NCBI RefSeq assembly: GCF_047501465.1 | Contig: NZ_JAZDRL010000001.1 | Location: 1,240,001 to 1,304,000 of the forward strand | Direction: 5' to 3' | DNA: 64,000 bases | Source of the DNA: Pseudochelatococcus sp047501465 | Lineage (GTDB): Bacteria; Pseudomonadota; Alphaproteobacteria; Rhizobiales; Beijerinckiaceae | Part shown: positions 27,902 to 36,934 of the stretch, one piece after another | How the letters are laid out: each line of letters starts with the position of its first letter | Numbering within the stretch: the first letter of the stretch is position 1 | Notes under the pieces: model-generated | Database searches by the model: none | Told to the model about the DNA's origin: nothing | What the model saw: the letters and a program-made list of their open reading frames with translations, nothing else | Translations under genes and position numbers: made by a program

Positions 27902-28372
27902 ATGCCATACGCTGCCCGCCCATCTTATCGACGTTCGCTGACTTCCGCCCTCGTGGCAGGGATGCTCGGCATTGGTATGCTGCTGGGAATGTCAGGACAA
28001 GCGCTGGCGGATCTGCGTATTTGCAACATGACTGGAAGCCGTGTGGGTGTTTCGCTCGGCTATCGCGATAGTAAGGGCTGGCTAACGGAAGGCTGGTGGA
28101 ACCTGGGTGTGCGCGATTGTCAGACGCTGATTAGTGGCACACTTGTTGCGCGGTATTACTACATCCACGCTGTTGATTATGATCGGGGCGGCGAGTGGGC
28201 CGGGCGCTCATTGATGTGCACGCGTGAGAAGGAATTCAGTATTCGCGGAATAGAGAATTGCTTTGCCCGCGGCTATGATCGCACTGGATTTTTCGAGGTC
28301 GATACCGGCCAGCAGAAAAGCTGGACAATCCAGCTCACAGAACAGAATCAACAGCGAGAGGAAGCCCAATGA
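27902..28372 (+). CDS. DUF1036 family exported protein
   Basis: 156 aa. An N-terminal signal sequence (hydrophobic LTSALVAGMLGIGMLLGMSG, cleaved near ALA-DLRI at about residue 36) is followed by a DUF1036 domain: RICNMTGSRVGVSLGYRD, then GWLTEGWWNLGVRDCQTLI and AVDYDRGGEWAG. It is predicted to be periplasmic. The function of DUF1036 is not established. The stop overlaps the pyk start (ATGA), so the two are translationally coupled. The frame continues upstream of 27902, and AGGAG is 12 nt before the ATG, so the start is slightly uncertain. Confidence 0.88.
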   Translation: MPYAARPSYRRSLTSALVAGMLGIGMLLGMSGQALADLRICNMTGSRVGVSLGYRDSKGWLTEGWWNLGVRDCQTLISGTLVARYYYIHAVDYDRGGEWAGRSLMCTREKEFSIRGIENCFARGYDRTGFFEVDTGQQKSWTIQLTEQNQQREEAQ

Positions 28373-29808
28373 GACGCGCACGCCGTACAAAAATCGTCGC
28401 GACCCTCGGCCCTGCGTCAAACGACGAGGAGATGATCTCCCGGCTGTTTCTGGCGGGCGTCGATGTATTCCGCATCAATATGAGCCATTCCACGCATGAA
28501 GTGCTGCGAGAACGGGTGCAGACCATCCGCGCGGTCGAAGAAAAATTCGCGCGGCCGATTGGCATTCTGGTGGATCTGCAGGGGCCGAAACTGCGCGTGG
28601 GTACGTTTGCAGACACGGCAGCGGTGCTTAAGAAAGGCGATGAGTTCATCCTTGATGGACATGATCGGCCAGGCAATGCCACGCGCGTGCAGCTGCCGCA
28701 TCCAGAAATTCTGGAGGCGCTCGTGCCAGGTGATGCCATCCTGATCGATGACGGTAAGGTGCGCCTGGAGACCATCTCTGTCATAAGAGAACAGGGAATT
28801 ATTATAGCACGTACGCGGGTTATTATTGGTGGCACGGTGTCGAACCGTAAGGGTGTGAGCTTGCCTGATACCACCATTCCGGTTTCTGCGATGACGGATA
28901 AGGATCGCGCCGATCTCGAAGCTGCCGTGCCGCTTGGCGTGGACTGGATTGCACTATCCTTTGTGCAGCGCCCGGAAGATATTGCGGAGGTGCGCAAGGT
29001 TACGCAAGGGCGCGCGCTGGTGATGGCCAAGATCGAGAAGCCACAAGCGGTTGCACGGCTTGATGAGATTATCGCGGCTTCTGACGGGCTGATGGTGGCG
29101 CGTGGCGATCTGGGTGTGGAAATGCCATTGGAGAAGGTGCCAGGTATCCAGAAACGTATCACACGTGCAGCACGGGCGCTTGGCAAGCCGGTGGTGGTGG
29201 CGACGCAGATGCTGGAGTCTATGATCACCGCGCCTGTACCTACCCGCGCCGAAGTATCGGATGTCGCAACTGCTGTGTTTGAAGGTGCGGATGCGGTGAT
29301 GCTGTCGGCGGAAAGTGCTGCTGGTCAGTACCCGGTGGAGGCCGTTACCACCATGAACCGCATTGCGGAAGAGGTGGAGGGCGACATCAATTATGGCCTC
29401 ATCATCCACGGCCAGCGCACGGATCCGGAACCCACGACCGCAGATGCGATTGCAGCCAGCGCTCGCTCGATGTCTGAAACACTCCAGCTGCCAGCTATTG
29501 TTGCGTGGACATCATCAGGTTCGACAGGTTTGCGGATTGCGCGCGAGCGCCCGCTGACTTCCGTGCTGGCGTTAACGCCAAATGTTGAAACAGCACGCCG
29601 TTTAGCGTTGGCATGGGGCGTACATGCGATCATCGCTGCAGATGCACGCGATGTAGATGATATGGTGCGCCGCGCATGCGAAATCAGCGTTGCAGAGGAT
29701 TTTGCCAAGCCAGATCAGCGCATTGCTATTGTTGCAGGTATTCCCTTCGGCAAGCCGGGTGCAACAAACACAATTCGCATCGCCCGTGCGAGTAACACAG
29801 CGATATAA
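28369..29808 (+). CDS. pyk: Pyruvate kinase
   Basis: 479 aa, the usual length. Visible motifs are TKIVATLGPASND at the N-terminus, DLQGPKLRVG, the catalytic lysine and metal region in MAKIEKPQAV, MVARGDLGVE, VVVATQMLESM, and TRAEVSDVATAVFEG before the C-terminal domain. It converts phosphoenolpyruvate and ADP to pyruvate and ATP, the last glycolytic step. It overlaps the DUF1036 gene by 4 nt. Confidence 0.97.
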   Translation: MRRARRTKIVATLGPASNDEEMISRLFLAGVDVFRINMSHSTHEVLRERVQTIRAVEEKFARPIGILVDLQGPKLRVGTFADTAAVLKKGDEFILDGHDRPGNATRVQLPHPEILEALVPGDAILIDDGKVRLETISVIREQGIIIARTRVIIGGTVSNRKGVSLPDTTIPVSAMTDKDRADLEAAVPLGVDWIALSFVQRPEDIAEVRKVTQGRALVMAKIEKPQAVARLDEIIAASDGLMVARGDLGVEMPLEKVPGIQKRITRAARALGKPVVVATQMLESMITAPVPTRAEVSDVATAVFEGADAVMLSAESAAGQYPVEAVTTMNRIAEEVEGDINYGLIIHGQRTDPEPTTADAIAASARSMSETLQLPAIVAWTSSGSTGLRIARERPLTSVLALTPNVETARRLALAWGVHAIIAADARDVDDMVRRACEISVAEDFAKPDQRIAIVAGIPFGKPGATNTIRIARASNTAI

Positions 29809-29880
29809 AGTGTTTGCCGATCAGATGCGATTAGAAATAACAGGCGACATCCGATCATCCTGACGGCTGTCGTTGCTGTT

Positions 29881-30039
29881 TCAGGAACGGTCTTTCTGCC
29901 TGTCCGCCATAGTCAACATGACATCCACGGGGAGCACTGGCGGGAGCTCGGTGCGCACGACAAAGTCCCGATCTACCCTGGCAATCAGGTTCGTGAAGCC
30001 GCGTAGCGCCTGGGACTGACTTGATTGGCTGCTGATCAT
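29881..30039 (-). CDS. Possible small protein, 52 aa
   Basis: An ATG-to-TGA frame of 53 codons encodes a compact mixed-composition peptide (SSQSSQSQALRGFTNLIA, then DRDFVVRTELPPVLPVDVML). The composition looks protein-like. However, there is no clear ribosome site and I recognise no family. It could be chance. Confidence 0.3.
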   Translation of the reverse strand: MISSQSSQSQALRGFTNLIARVDRDFVVRTELPPVLPVDVMLTMADRQKDRS

Positions 30040-30214
30040 TGGAATAGAGCGGATGATCGGTCCATTGACCAGTTCGGCACACCTAGATCATGCAGTCCTT
30101 GCGCAAAGTCCATTCCGCATGTCAGCGTGGGCGCTGTACACTGAATCCTCGACCAAGCAGAGCGTGTCTAGTGCTATGCAGTCGTTGATGGTTGCGCTCT
30201 CGATGGCGCCCAAT

Positions 30215-30250
30215 AAAAAACCCGCCTCACATGTGTGTGGCGGGTTTTTT
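30215..30250. terminator. Bidirectional intrinsic terminator
   Basis: AAAAAACCCGCC (30215-30226) pairs with GGCGGGTTTTTT (30239-30250), and a CACATGTG palindrome sits in the loop. GC stem plus T-run is complete on both strands. It terminates trcR (minus, ending at 30270) and whatever is transcribed rightward from the pyk side. Confidence 0.93.
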
Positions 30251-30269
30251 GTTTTTGTTTCAGGTGGCC

Positions 30270-31073
30270 TTAAGGCTGCTCATCCTGATTGTTTGTTGAG
30301 GTGAACACGCCGCCGAGGTCAACAGCATCAGCGCTGTCATCATTTTCGGCTGTATCCTGTGCCTCGTCCTGCTTGAGCGTCTTGAGCTTGGCAAACACGT
30401 TTTCAACGTCGATCGCGGGCTCTTCCTCACGCTTCGGCGACTTATGGTCACCAAACGGAGAGCTGGCAAAGACATCCTCAGGTGCCGTCGACACCTCAGT
30501 TGGCAGCAGGCTTTGGCCGCCATCGATATCCTGCGTGCGCACAGGTGCATCCTTGGCTGAACGCGCGACCTCAAAGTCAAGATCGATCTGCGAGCAAAGG
30601 CCAAGCGTAACCGGATCGGATGGCGTCAGGTTGGCTGAGTTCCAATGGGTGCGCTCACGAATCTGCTCGATCGTCGTCTTGGTTGTGCCGACGAGGCGCA
30701 TGATTTGTGCGTCCTTCAGCTCCGGATGGCTACGTAGCAGCCAGAGGATGGCATTGGGGCGGTCCTGACGACGAGAAACAGGTGTGTAGCGCGGGCCGCG
30801 GCGGCGCTTTGCTTCAGGCAGCTTAACCTTGGGAGGCGCGATCCGCAGGACGTGCGTAGGGCTTTTCTCAGCGAGTGCGATTTCTTCACGCGTGAGCTGC
30901 CCACTGACTGTCGGATCCAGCCCCTTAATGCCGGAGGCGACTTCGCCATCGGCGATTCCCTTGACTTCTAGCGGATGCAGTTTGCAGAACTCAGCGATCT
31001 GCGAAAAAGTCAGCGCTGTATTGTCGACGAGCCAAACGGCGGTCGCCTTGGGCATCAGCGGTCCGGTGCTCAT
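30270..31073 (-). CDS. trcR: TrcR-like DUF1013 protein, RNA-polymerase-associated cell-cycle regulator
   Basis: 267 aa. The N-terminal DUF1013 domain (about 1-180) contains KATAVWLVDNTALTFSQIAEFC, HPLEVKGIADGEV, RRQDRPNAILWLLRSHPELKD and IMRLVGTTKTTIEQIRERTHWN, in the segments given, and looks like two helix-turn-helix units. The C-terminal tail is acidic and low-complexity. DUF1013 proteins occur in alphaproteobacteria; TrcR was shown to associate with RNA polymerase and affect cell-cycle gene expression. AAGGAG lies 8 nt before the ATG. It is a single-gene unit ending at the terminator at 30215-30250. Confidence 0.9.
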   Translation of the reverse strand: MSTGPLMPKATAVWLVDNTALTFSQIAEFCKLHPLEVKGIADGEVASGIKGLDPTVSGQLTREEIALAEKSPTHVLRIAPPKVKLPEAKRRRGPRYTPVSRRQDRPNAILWLLRSHPELKDAQIMRLVGTTKTTIEQIRERTHWNSANLTPSDPVTLGLCSQIDLDFEVARSAKDAPVRTQDIDGGQSLLPTEVSTAPEDVFASSPFGDHKSPKREEEPAIDVENVFAKLKTLKQDEAQDTAENDDSADAVDLGGVFTSTNNQDEQP

Positions 31074-31571
31074 AGGGGTGGCTCCTTAGCTTTGGACGCC
31101 GCTTGTGGGCGGTGTCATGGTATGCAGCCGCTGCCGAAGGCTTTCACCAGCGTGGCCGAGCATGATCGGCCAAACAGGCAAAAGTCCCCGTTTTCCGGCC
31201 CAGCTTCTTCGGCTGGGCCGGTCAACGACCACCTGATTGATGGGAAGACTCCGCGAATATAAGGGCACGCGGACAAAATGGCAATTGACCCTTTGCGCAA
31301 AAATGCAATGGCTTTGCAAAATTTCAGAACTGCAGCCCATGATATGCTCATTCTTGCAATGATGTTGGCCATTCATTGAAAGGTTGAGCATAAATCAGAG
31401 ACATTGTTCAGTGGATCAACCCTATCCTGAGCGCAGGCCTGCTTCATTGAATCACTCGACCGGGGTTATATACCCCGATCTTCGTGACTCTCCTTGCATA
31501 TCCTGATCCCGTCAGTGCGGGGGAATGAACTGGCCATGAGCCCAGTCCAAATATCCACATGCGCTTGAGCT
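31074..31571. other. Intergenic region between yebC and trcR
   Basis: 498 bp. It contains a 6-bp hairpin CGGGGT-TATAT-ACCCCG at 31461-31477 without a T-run, and presumably the trcR promoter. Short overlapping frames on the minus strand (31086-31391) have no ribosome site or recognisable family and are not called. Confidence 0.45.
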
Positions 31572-32321
31572 TCAATCAGCTGAAAGCTTCGCCAACAGGG
31601 CGTCCGAGAACTGGGCGTTTGTATAAACATTCTGGACATCATCGTTGTCTTCAAGCAGTTCGATCAAACGCATGACCTTCTCTGCTGCTTCGTCATCAAC
31701 GGCGATGTCATTCTGTGCTTTCCAGACAAGCTTGGATGCGCGCGGCTCGCCGAACGTTGCTTCAAGCGCCTTGGAGACTGCAGCAAGAGAGCCCTGTTCG
31801 CAGTAGATTTCGTGCGTATCATCGTTGGAGATGACATCATCCGCACCTGCTTCAATTGCTGCTTCAAGCACTGAATCGCCATCGCCGACGCTTGCTGCGA
31901 ATTCAATAAAACCCATGCGATCGAACATGAACGACACTGCGCCTGTTTCCGCCAGATTTCCGCCCGCCTTGGTGAAGTAGGAGCGCACATCGGAAGCAGT
32001 ACGGTTGCGGTTGTCGGTCATCGCCTCGACGATGACAGCTGTGCCAGCGGGGCCATAGCCCTCGTAGCGAATTTCTTCGTAGTTATCGCTGTCGCCGCCA
32101 GATGCCTTTTTAATGGCGCGCTCAATGTTGTCTTTGGGCATATTTTCGGCGCGTGCCGCCAGAATCGCTGCGCGTAGACGCGGGTTGAGGTTGGGATCAG
32201 GCATGCCAAGACGTGCAGCGACGGTGATTTCACGCCCGAGCTTCGAGAATAGCTTGGAGCGCACGGCGTCCTGCTTTCCCTTGCGGTGCATGATGTTTTT
32301 AAACTGTGAATGTCCTGCCAC
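31572..32321 (-). CDS. yebC: YebC/PmpR family protein
   Basis: 249 aa. It opens with the family signature AGHSQFKNIMHRKGKQDA, then RLRAAILAARAENMPKDNIERAI, in segments, and YEGYGPAGTAVIVEAMTDN. The length matches the family. YebC proteins act as transcription regulators or, in more recent work, ribosome-associated factors helping translation of proline-rich stretches. In many bacteria yebC lies next to ruvC; here it does not. Confidence 0.96.
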   Translation of the reverse strand: MAGHSQFKNIMHRKGKQDAVRSKLFSKLGREITVAARLGMPDPNLNPRLRAAILAARAENMPKDNIERAIKKASGGDSDNYEEIRYEGYGPAGTAVIVEAMTDNRNRTASDVRSYFTKAGGNLAETGAVSFMFDRMGFIEFAASVGDGDSVLEAAIEAGADDVISNDDTHEIYCEQGSLAAVSKALEATFGEPRASKLVWKAQNDIAVDDEAAEKVMRLIELLEDNDDVQNVYTNAQFSDALLAKLSAD

Positions 32322-32504
32322 AGGTGCCTCCGGAATGCAGGCGGCACATTGGACCCAGATCGAGCCGGGGTGGCCGCCCGGATAAGACGATTGTTATTTG
32401 TATTATTGCGCATAAACGCAAATCGAAATCTGTGCAACCGTAACCGGTAAGTTGGCGCTACACCATGCATCACATAATGCGGCTAGCAGAACTAACCTGG
32501 TATT

Positions 32505-33215
32505 TTAAACCTGTTTGGGGCCGATTGTCAGGGTCAATGGCTCCAGGCCGTTTACATAAGCTTCCAGCCGATCGCCTGGCTCAATGGGCCCCACGCCATC
32601 AGGGGTGCCGGTCAGAATAATGTCGCCGGGGGCAAGTTCAAAAAACGCGGAAAGACGGACAATAATTTCCGGAATTTTCCATATGAGTTTGCTGATATCG
32701 GAATCCTGCACGACCTTACCATTCACAGCGAGTGAGATTCGGCCGCTATCGATGAAACCGAGATCGCTTGCAGGCGTAAGCGGCCCAACCGGGAATGAGC
32801 GATCAAAGGCTTTGGCGATTTCCCATGGCTTGCCGTCTCTGCTTTGGATGTCGCGACGTGTGAGGTCAAGGCCAACAGCATAGCCCCAGATATGGTCAAG
32901 TGCCGTGTTTTCTGCGATGTCGCGTCCACCCTTGCCAATGGCGACCACCAGTTCAACTTCATGATGCAGGTTTTGCGTTTGTGAGGGGTAGGGAATTGTT
33001 GCGCCAGAGGCAACGACGGCGTCTGCGGGTTTTTGGAAAAAGATAGGGGGATCGCGGTCTGCGTTGCCGCCCATTTCGACTACATGGGCTGCATAGTTGC
33101 GCCCGATGCAATAGATGCGTCGCACGGGAAAGCGCTTTTCGCTCCCAACAACTGCAATGCTTGCCTGAGGTGGGACAGGGAGCACATAAGCATGCGTGTT
33201 GGTCGTTTCTGACAT
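32505..33215 (-). CDS. Fumarylacetoacetate hydrolase family protein (FAHD1-like)
   Basis: 236 aa from the ATG at 33215 (GAGG upstream). The small-FAH fold is recognisable: IYCIGRNYAAHVVEMG, PPIFFQKPADAVV, the metal-binding HHEVELVVAIGKGG, then GYAVGLDLTRRDIQ and ILTGTPDGVGPI. Such enzymes hydrolyse or decarboxylate acylpyruvates and oxaloacetate, or act in aromatic catabolism; the substrate is not clear. It is downstream of and in the same direction as the mmsB-ech pair, 119 bp away, and may share their transcript. Confidence 0.9.
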   Translation of the reverse strand: MSETTNTHAYVLPVPPQASIAVVGSEKRFPVRRIYCIGRNYAAHVVEMGGNADRDPPIFFQKPADAVVASGATIPYPSQTQNLHHEVELVVAIGKGGRDIAENTALDHIWGYAVGLDLTRRDIQSRDGKPWEIAKAFDRSFPVGPLTPASDLGFIDSGRISLAVNGKVVQDSDISKLIWKIPEIIVRLSAFFELAPGDIILTGTPDGVGPIEPGDRLEAYVNGLEPLTLTIGPKQV

Positions 33216-33334
33216 GGGGTTGATCCTCAACATTTTACATTGAAGGGGCACCATAGTCAGTTATGAGCGCATGTGCCAGCGTACAAAAATATGGCAGACC
33301 GTGCATGCATGCGCGGCCCGCCATGGAGTGGCAT

Positions 33335-34123
33335 TTACCGATCGCGGAAGGCTGCCGGGCGCTTTTCGACGAAGGCTGCCATGCCTTCCTTCTGATCTTC
33401 AAGCGCGAACATGGACTGGAATACACGCCGTTCAAAGCGCAGCCCCTCAGCCAGTGTCGTTTCAGTTGCGCGATTCACGGCTTCCTTGTTCATCATGACA
33501 ACCGGCAGTGAATAGGCAGCGATTGTCTCCGCAGCTTTCAGTGCTTCCTTCAGCAGATCAGCCGCAGGTACTACACGTGCCACAAGGCCGGCGCGTTCAG
33601 CTTCAGTAGCATCCATCATGCGGCCTGTAAGGCACATATCCATCGCTTTTGCGCGGCCAACGAGTTTTGTCAGGCGCTGGCTGCCGCCCATACCGGGCAT
33701 CACACCCAGCTTGATCTCGGGTTGTCCAAATTTGGCTGTATCAGCGGCAATGATGAAATCTGCCATCATGGCCAACTCGCAACCACCACCCAACGCAAAA
33801 CCAGCCACTGCTGCAATGATCGGCTTGCGCACTGCAGGCAAACGATCCCATGCGCTGAACCAGTCCGATACATACATATCAACGTATTGTTTCTGCTGCA
33901 TCTCCTTGATATCAGCGCCGGCTGCGAAAGCTTTTTCCGAGCCGGTGATGACAATGCAGCCAATCGCTGGATCGGCAGCGAAAGCTTCAGCTGCTGCAAG
34001 CACTTCCTGCGTCAATTGCGTGTTGATGGCATTGAGAGCCTGGGGGCGATTCAGTGTGATCAGGCCAACGCGCCCGCGTTCACCATTGCCGTGCACTTCG
34101 ATGAGAATGGTTTCATAGGTCAT
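33335..34123 (-). CDS. Enoyl-CoA hydratase (ECHS1-like)
   Basis: 262 aa crotonase. The oxyanion-hole segments KAFAAGADIKEM and AVAGFALGGGCELAMM are present, as are both catalytic glutamates, in GGGCELAM and GQPEIKLGVMPGMGG. It hydrates short-chain 2-enoyl-CoAs. Its position 5 nt after mmsB and downstream of mmsA suggests that it hydrates methacrylyl-CoA and tiglyl-CoA in valine and isoleucine breakdown. It is too canonical a hydratase to be the 3-hydroxyisobutyryl-CoA hydrolase, which I do not see in the window. Confidence 0.9.
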   Translation of the reverse strand: MTYETILIEVHGNGERGRVGLITLNRPQALNAINTQLTQEVLAAAEAFAADPAIGCIVITGSEKAFAAGADIKEMQQKQYVDMYVSDWFSAWDRLPAVRKPIIAAVAGFALGGGCELAMMADFIIAADTAKFGQPEIKLGVMPGMGGSQRLTKLVGRAKAMDMCLTGRMMDATEAERAGLVARVVPAADLLKEALKAAETIAAYSLPVVMMNKEAVNRATETTLAEGLRFERRVFQSMFALEDQKEGMAAFVEKRPAAFRDR

Positions 34124-34128
34124 GAGGT

Positions 34129-35022
34129 CTATTTCCCTAAGTGGTCACCCCGCAGAAAGCGGATGATGGCGGAAAAGTCCTCGTTGCCATGGCCTAATTT
34201 CTCAAAAAGGTCAAATAACTGCGTTGCTTCAGCCCCCAGGGGGGTGGATGCCCCGGATGACAATGCCGCTGCTTGAGAGAGCTTCATGTCCTTCAGCATC
34301 AGGGACGTCATAAAGCCGGGTTTATAGTCGCGGTTAGCTGGGGAGTTTGCCACTGGCCCAGGCACTGGGCAGTTGGTTGTCAACGCCCAGCATTGGCCTG
34401 ATGAAGTGGAAGCGACATTATATAGCGATTCATGCGAAAGACCGAGCTTTTCGCCAAGCACAAACGCTTCCGCCACCCCGATCATCGAGATACCGAGGAT
34501 CATGTTATTGCAGATCTTGGCGGCCTGACCCGCACCCGCATCGCCACAATGGACAATGCGCTTGCCCATGGCTTGCAGGAAACTTTCCACGTGCGCAAAC
34601 GCTGCTGCCGGACCGCCAACCATGAATGTGAGCGTTGCAGCTTCCGCACCCATTGTGCCGCCGGAAACAGGCGCGTCGAGAGTGATTTTGTCTGTGCCAG
34701 CAAAGATTGCATGAGCCTTGCGGGCGCTGTCGACATCAATTGTCGAGCTATCGATCACAAATGCACCGGTTTTGACGTGAGGGGCAATCTCCTCCCACAC
34801 GTCGAGCACGAGCTTGCCATTAGGCAGCATGGTAAGAACAATATCCGCGTTTGCTACCGCATCGATGGCCGAAGCAGCAATGGTGACGCCACTGGCTTTT
34901 GCCGCCTCAAGTGAGGCTGGAGCAAGATCAAAGCCGGTAACCTTATGGCCCGCTTTAATCAAGTTGGCCGCCATTGGCCCACCCATATTTCCAAGACCAA
35001 TAAACCCGATAGCACTCTTCAT
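34129..35022 (-). CDS. mmsB: 3-hydroxyisobutyrate dehydrogenase
   Basis: 297 aa from the ATG at 35022 (GGGGAG upstream); the frame extends further but runs into a repeat element. The N-terminal Rossmann motif is IGFIGLGNMGGPMAANL. The substrate site DAPVSGGTMGAEAATLTFMVGG and the catalytic lysine segment GAGQAAKICNNM, in parts, are typical, and the C-terminus has NRDYKPGF. It oxidises 3-hydroxyisobutyrate to methylmalonate semialdehyde with NAD+ in valine degradation. The next gene downstream is an enoyl-CoA hydratase; mmsA lies upstream, separated by structured repeat copy A. Confidence 0.94.
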   Translation of the reverse strand: MKSAIGFIGLGNMGGPMAANLIKAGHKVTGFDLAPASLEAAKASGVTIAASAIDAVANADIVLTMLPNGKLVLDVWEEIAPHVKTGAFVIDSSTIDVDSARKAHAIFAGTDKITLDAPVSGGTMGAEAATLTFMVGGPAAAFAHVESFLQAMGKRIVHCGDAGAGQAAKICNNMILGISMIGVAEAFVLGEKLGLSHESLYNVASTSSGQCWALTTNCPVPGPVANSPANRDYKPGFMTSLMLKDMKLSQAAALSSGASTPLGAEATQLFDLFEKLGHGNEDFSAIIRFLRGDHLGK

Positions 35023-35038
35023 TTTGCGCTCTCCCCTG

Positions 35039-35176
35039 GGATGTATTGATCTTCGCATCAGGGTGGCCTGCAACTGGTACCTTTCTGTACTTCCTGGCCT
35101 CACGTACATTTTACGTTGGTCAGGTTTTCGAAAGGCACCTATTTCGGCTCATCCCTGATGCAATCTCAACCCATCC
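35039..35176. repeat. Structured palindromic intergenic element, copy A
   Basis: A long imperfect hairpin of about 138 bp between mmsA and mmsB. Arms: GGATG (35039-35043) with CATCC (35172-35176), and GCATCAGGG (35055-35063) with CCCTGATGC (35153-35161, 9 bp perfect). Inner pairs are CCTTTC with GAAAGG, CCTGGCC with GGTCAGG, and ACGT with ACGT at the tip. It shares GGTGGCCTGCAACTGG and TTTCGGCTCA cores with copies B and C. Confidence 0.85.
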
Positions 35177-35204
35177 TTGACGTGTTTATTATGGCAGTTT
35201 TTTA

Positions 35205-36701
35205 TCAACGCATTGTTGGAATAACGAATTCTGCGCCGTCCTTCACACCCGATGGCCAGCGTGAGGTGACGGTTTTGGTCTTCGTATAGAAACGGATTGA
35301 ATCTGGGCCATGCTGGTTGAGATCACCAAAGCCTGATGCCTTCCAGCCGCCAAACGTATGGTATGCGATCGGCACTGGAATTGGCACATTGATGCCCACC
35401 ATGCCCACATTCACACGGGCCGCGAAATCACGTGCAGCATCACCATCACGCGTGAAGATGGCAACGCCGTTGCCGTATTCATGGTCGGATGGCAATGCCA
35501 ATGCCTCTTCGTAGTTGTTCGCACGCACAACCGAGAGCACGGGGCCGAAGATCTCTTCCTTGTAGATCTTCATTTCCGGTTTCACATTGTCGAACAGAGT
35601 GCCGCCAACATAAAAGCCATTCTCATAGCCCTGCAGCTTGAAGCCGCGCCCGTCCACGAGGAGCGAAGCGCCTTCCTGTACGCCGCTATCGATATAACTC
35701 TCGACACGCTCTTTCGCCTGTTTCGTAACCAGTGGGCCGTAATCGGCACCAGCATCTGTAGATGGACCGATGCGCAGTTTTTCAACGCGCGGCACAAGCT
35801 TTTCGATGAGCCGGTCTGCCGTTTCCTTACCCACTGGTACAGCAACAGAAATCGCCATGCAGCGCTCACCGGCCGAGCCATAGCCTGCGCCAATCAAGGC
35901 GTCGACAGTCTGATCAAGGTTGGCATCAGGCATGATGATGGCATGGTTCTTTGCGCCGCCAAAACATTGGGCGCGTTTGCCGGTTTCTGCCGCGCGGGAG
36001 TAAATGTATTGCGCAATCGGTGACGAGCCAACAAAGCCAACAGCCTTGATGTCACGATCATCCAGAATGGCATCGACAGCTTCCTTATCGCCATTGACGA
36101 CATTGAGCACGCCAGCGGGCAGGCCGGCCTCCAGGAACAGTTCAGCGATACGCATCGGCACGGAAGGGTCGCGCTCGGAAGGCTTCAGAATGAAAGCATT
36201 GCCGCATGCAAGCGCAGGTGCAGCCTTCCACAGTGGAATCATGGCCGGGAAGTTAAAAGGAGTGATGCCCGCAACGACACCAAGCGGCTGACGAAGAGAG
36301 TAAACATCGATGCCGGTGCCAGCTGAATCCGTGAACTCACCCTTCAACAGATGCGGAATGCCGATGGCAAACTCGACAACTTCAAGTCCGCGCTGAATAT
36401 CGCCCTTGGCGTCTGGCACAGTCTTGCCGTGTTCGCTGGCGAGAAGTTCGGCAAGGGAATCGTATTCCTTATGCACCAGCTCAAGAAACTTCATCAGCAC
36501 GCGAGCGCGTTTTTGCGGATTTGTGGCAGCCCAGCCAATCTGTGCTTCCCGTGCATTCTCTACGGCTTCGCGCATTTCCTCCCGGGTAGCAAGCGCCACG
36601 CGCGCCTGTACTTCACCGGTAGAAGGATTGTAAACGTCCGCAAAGCGTCCGCTACGTCCTGCTACGCGCCGGCCGCCGATGAAATGTCCGATGTCATTCA
36701 T
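35205..36701 (-). CDS. mmsA: Methylmalonate-semialdehyde dehydrogenase (CoA-acylating)
   Basis: 498-aa aldehyde dehydrogenase. It begins with HFIGGRRVAGRSGRFADVYNPS, in segments, and has GVVAGITPFNFPAMIPLW and the catalytic cysteine C281 in GSAGERCMAIS. The missing general-base glutamate region (FGGAKNHAIIMPDA) is typical of MMSDH. It converts methylmalonate semialdehyde to propionyl-CoA in valine catabolism (malonate semialdehyde to acetyl-CoA also occurs). GGGAG precedes the ATG. It is divergent from a LysR regulator at 36935, a likely controller. Confidence 0.95.
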   Translation of the reverse strand: MNDIGHFIGGRRVAGRSGRFADVYNPSTGEVQARVALATREEMREAVENAREAQIGWAATNPQKRARVLMKFLELVHKEYDSLAELLASEHGKTVPDAKGDIQRGLEVVEFAIGIPHLLKGEFTDSAGTGIDVYSLRQPLGVVAGITPFNFPAMIPLWKAAPALACGNAFILKPSERDPSVPMRIAELFLEAGLPAGVLNVVNGDKEAVDAILDDRDIKAVGFVGSSPIAQYIYSRAAETGKRAQCFGGAKNHAIIMPDANLDQTVDALIGAGYGSAGERCMAISVAVPVGKETADRLIEKLVPRVEKLRIGPSTDAGADYGPLVTKQAKERVESYIDSGVQEGASLLVDGRGFKLQGYENGFYVGGTLFDNVKPEMKIYKEEIFGPVLSVVRANNYEEALALPSDHEYGNGVAIFTRDGDAARDFAARVNVGMVGINVPIPVPIAYHTFGGWKASGFGDLNQHGPDSIRFYTKTKTVTSRWPSGVKDGAEFVIPTMR

Positions 36702-36934
36702 ACTGTGTCACTCCCTCAATCATGCACGCCTGCGAGAGGGTGCGATTATTATAGGTGCCGTGTGGCATTGCCTTGATATATCATCTTGGCGCATGGCCCG
36801 CTGGCAGGAATTTTCCACCTTCTTTGTTTGGCATGGAAATATGCGCTGTGATACCGGTAAAATTCGCGTATCGTTGTGCATAGATTCGCATACCAACGCT
36901 CTGGCGTGGGAATTTTTGCGCGAAGGATACCTTT

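Larger units (their letters stand above)
29809..30269. other. Intergenic region between pyk and trcR, possible small transcript
   Basis: 461 bp with composition like the surrounding genes rather than AT-rich spacer. It ends in a strong bidirectional terminator (30215-30250) that lies 400 bp beyond the pyk stop. It may hold a small minus-strand gene (29881-30039) or an untranslated RNA ending at that terminator. I did not recognise tmRNA, 6S or RNase P RNA. Confidence 0.45.

Noticed and set aside
29809..30214. tmRNA, 6S or RNase P RNA between pyk and trcR
   Set aside because: None of the conserved elements I know (tag peptide reading frame, tRNA-like end, 6S bubble) could be seen.
31086..31391. 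Minus-strand frame of 101 codons between yebC and trcR
   Set aside because: Two overlapping frames of similar quality, no ribosome site and no family features; treated as non-coding.
35358..36023. Plus-strand frame of 221 codons inside mmsA
   Set aside because: Shadow of a well-identified dehydrogenase; no plausible start signal or domain.
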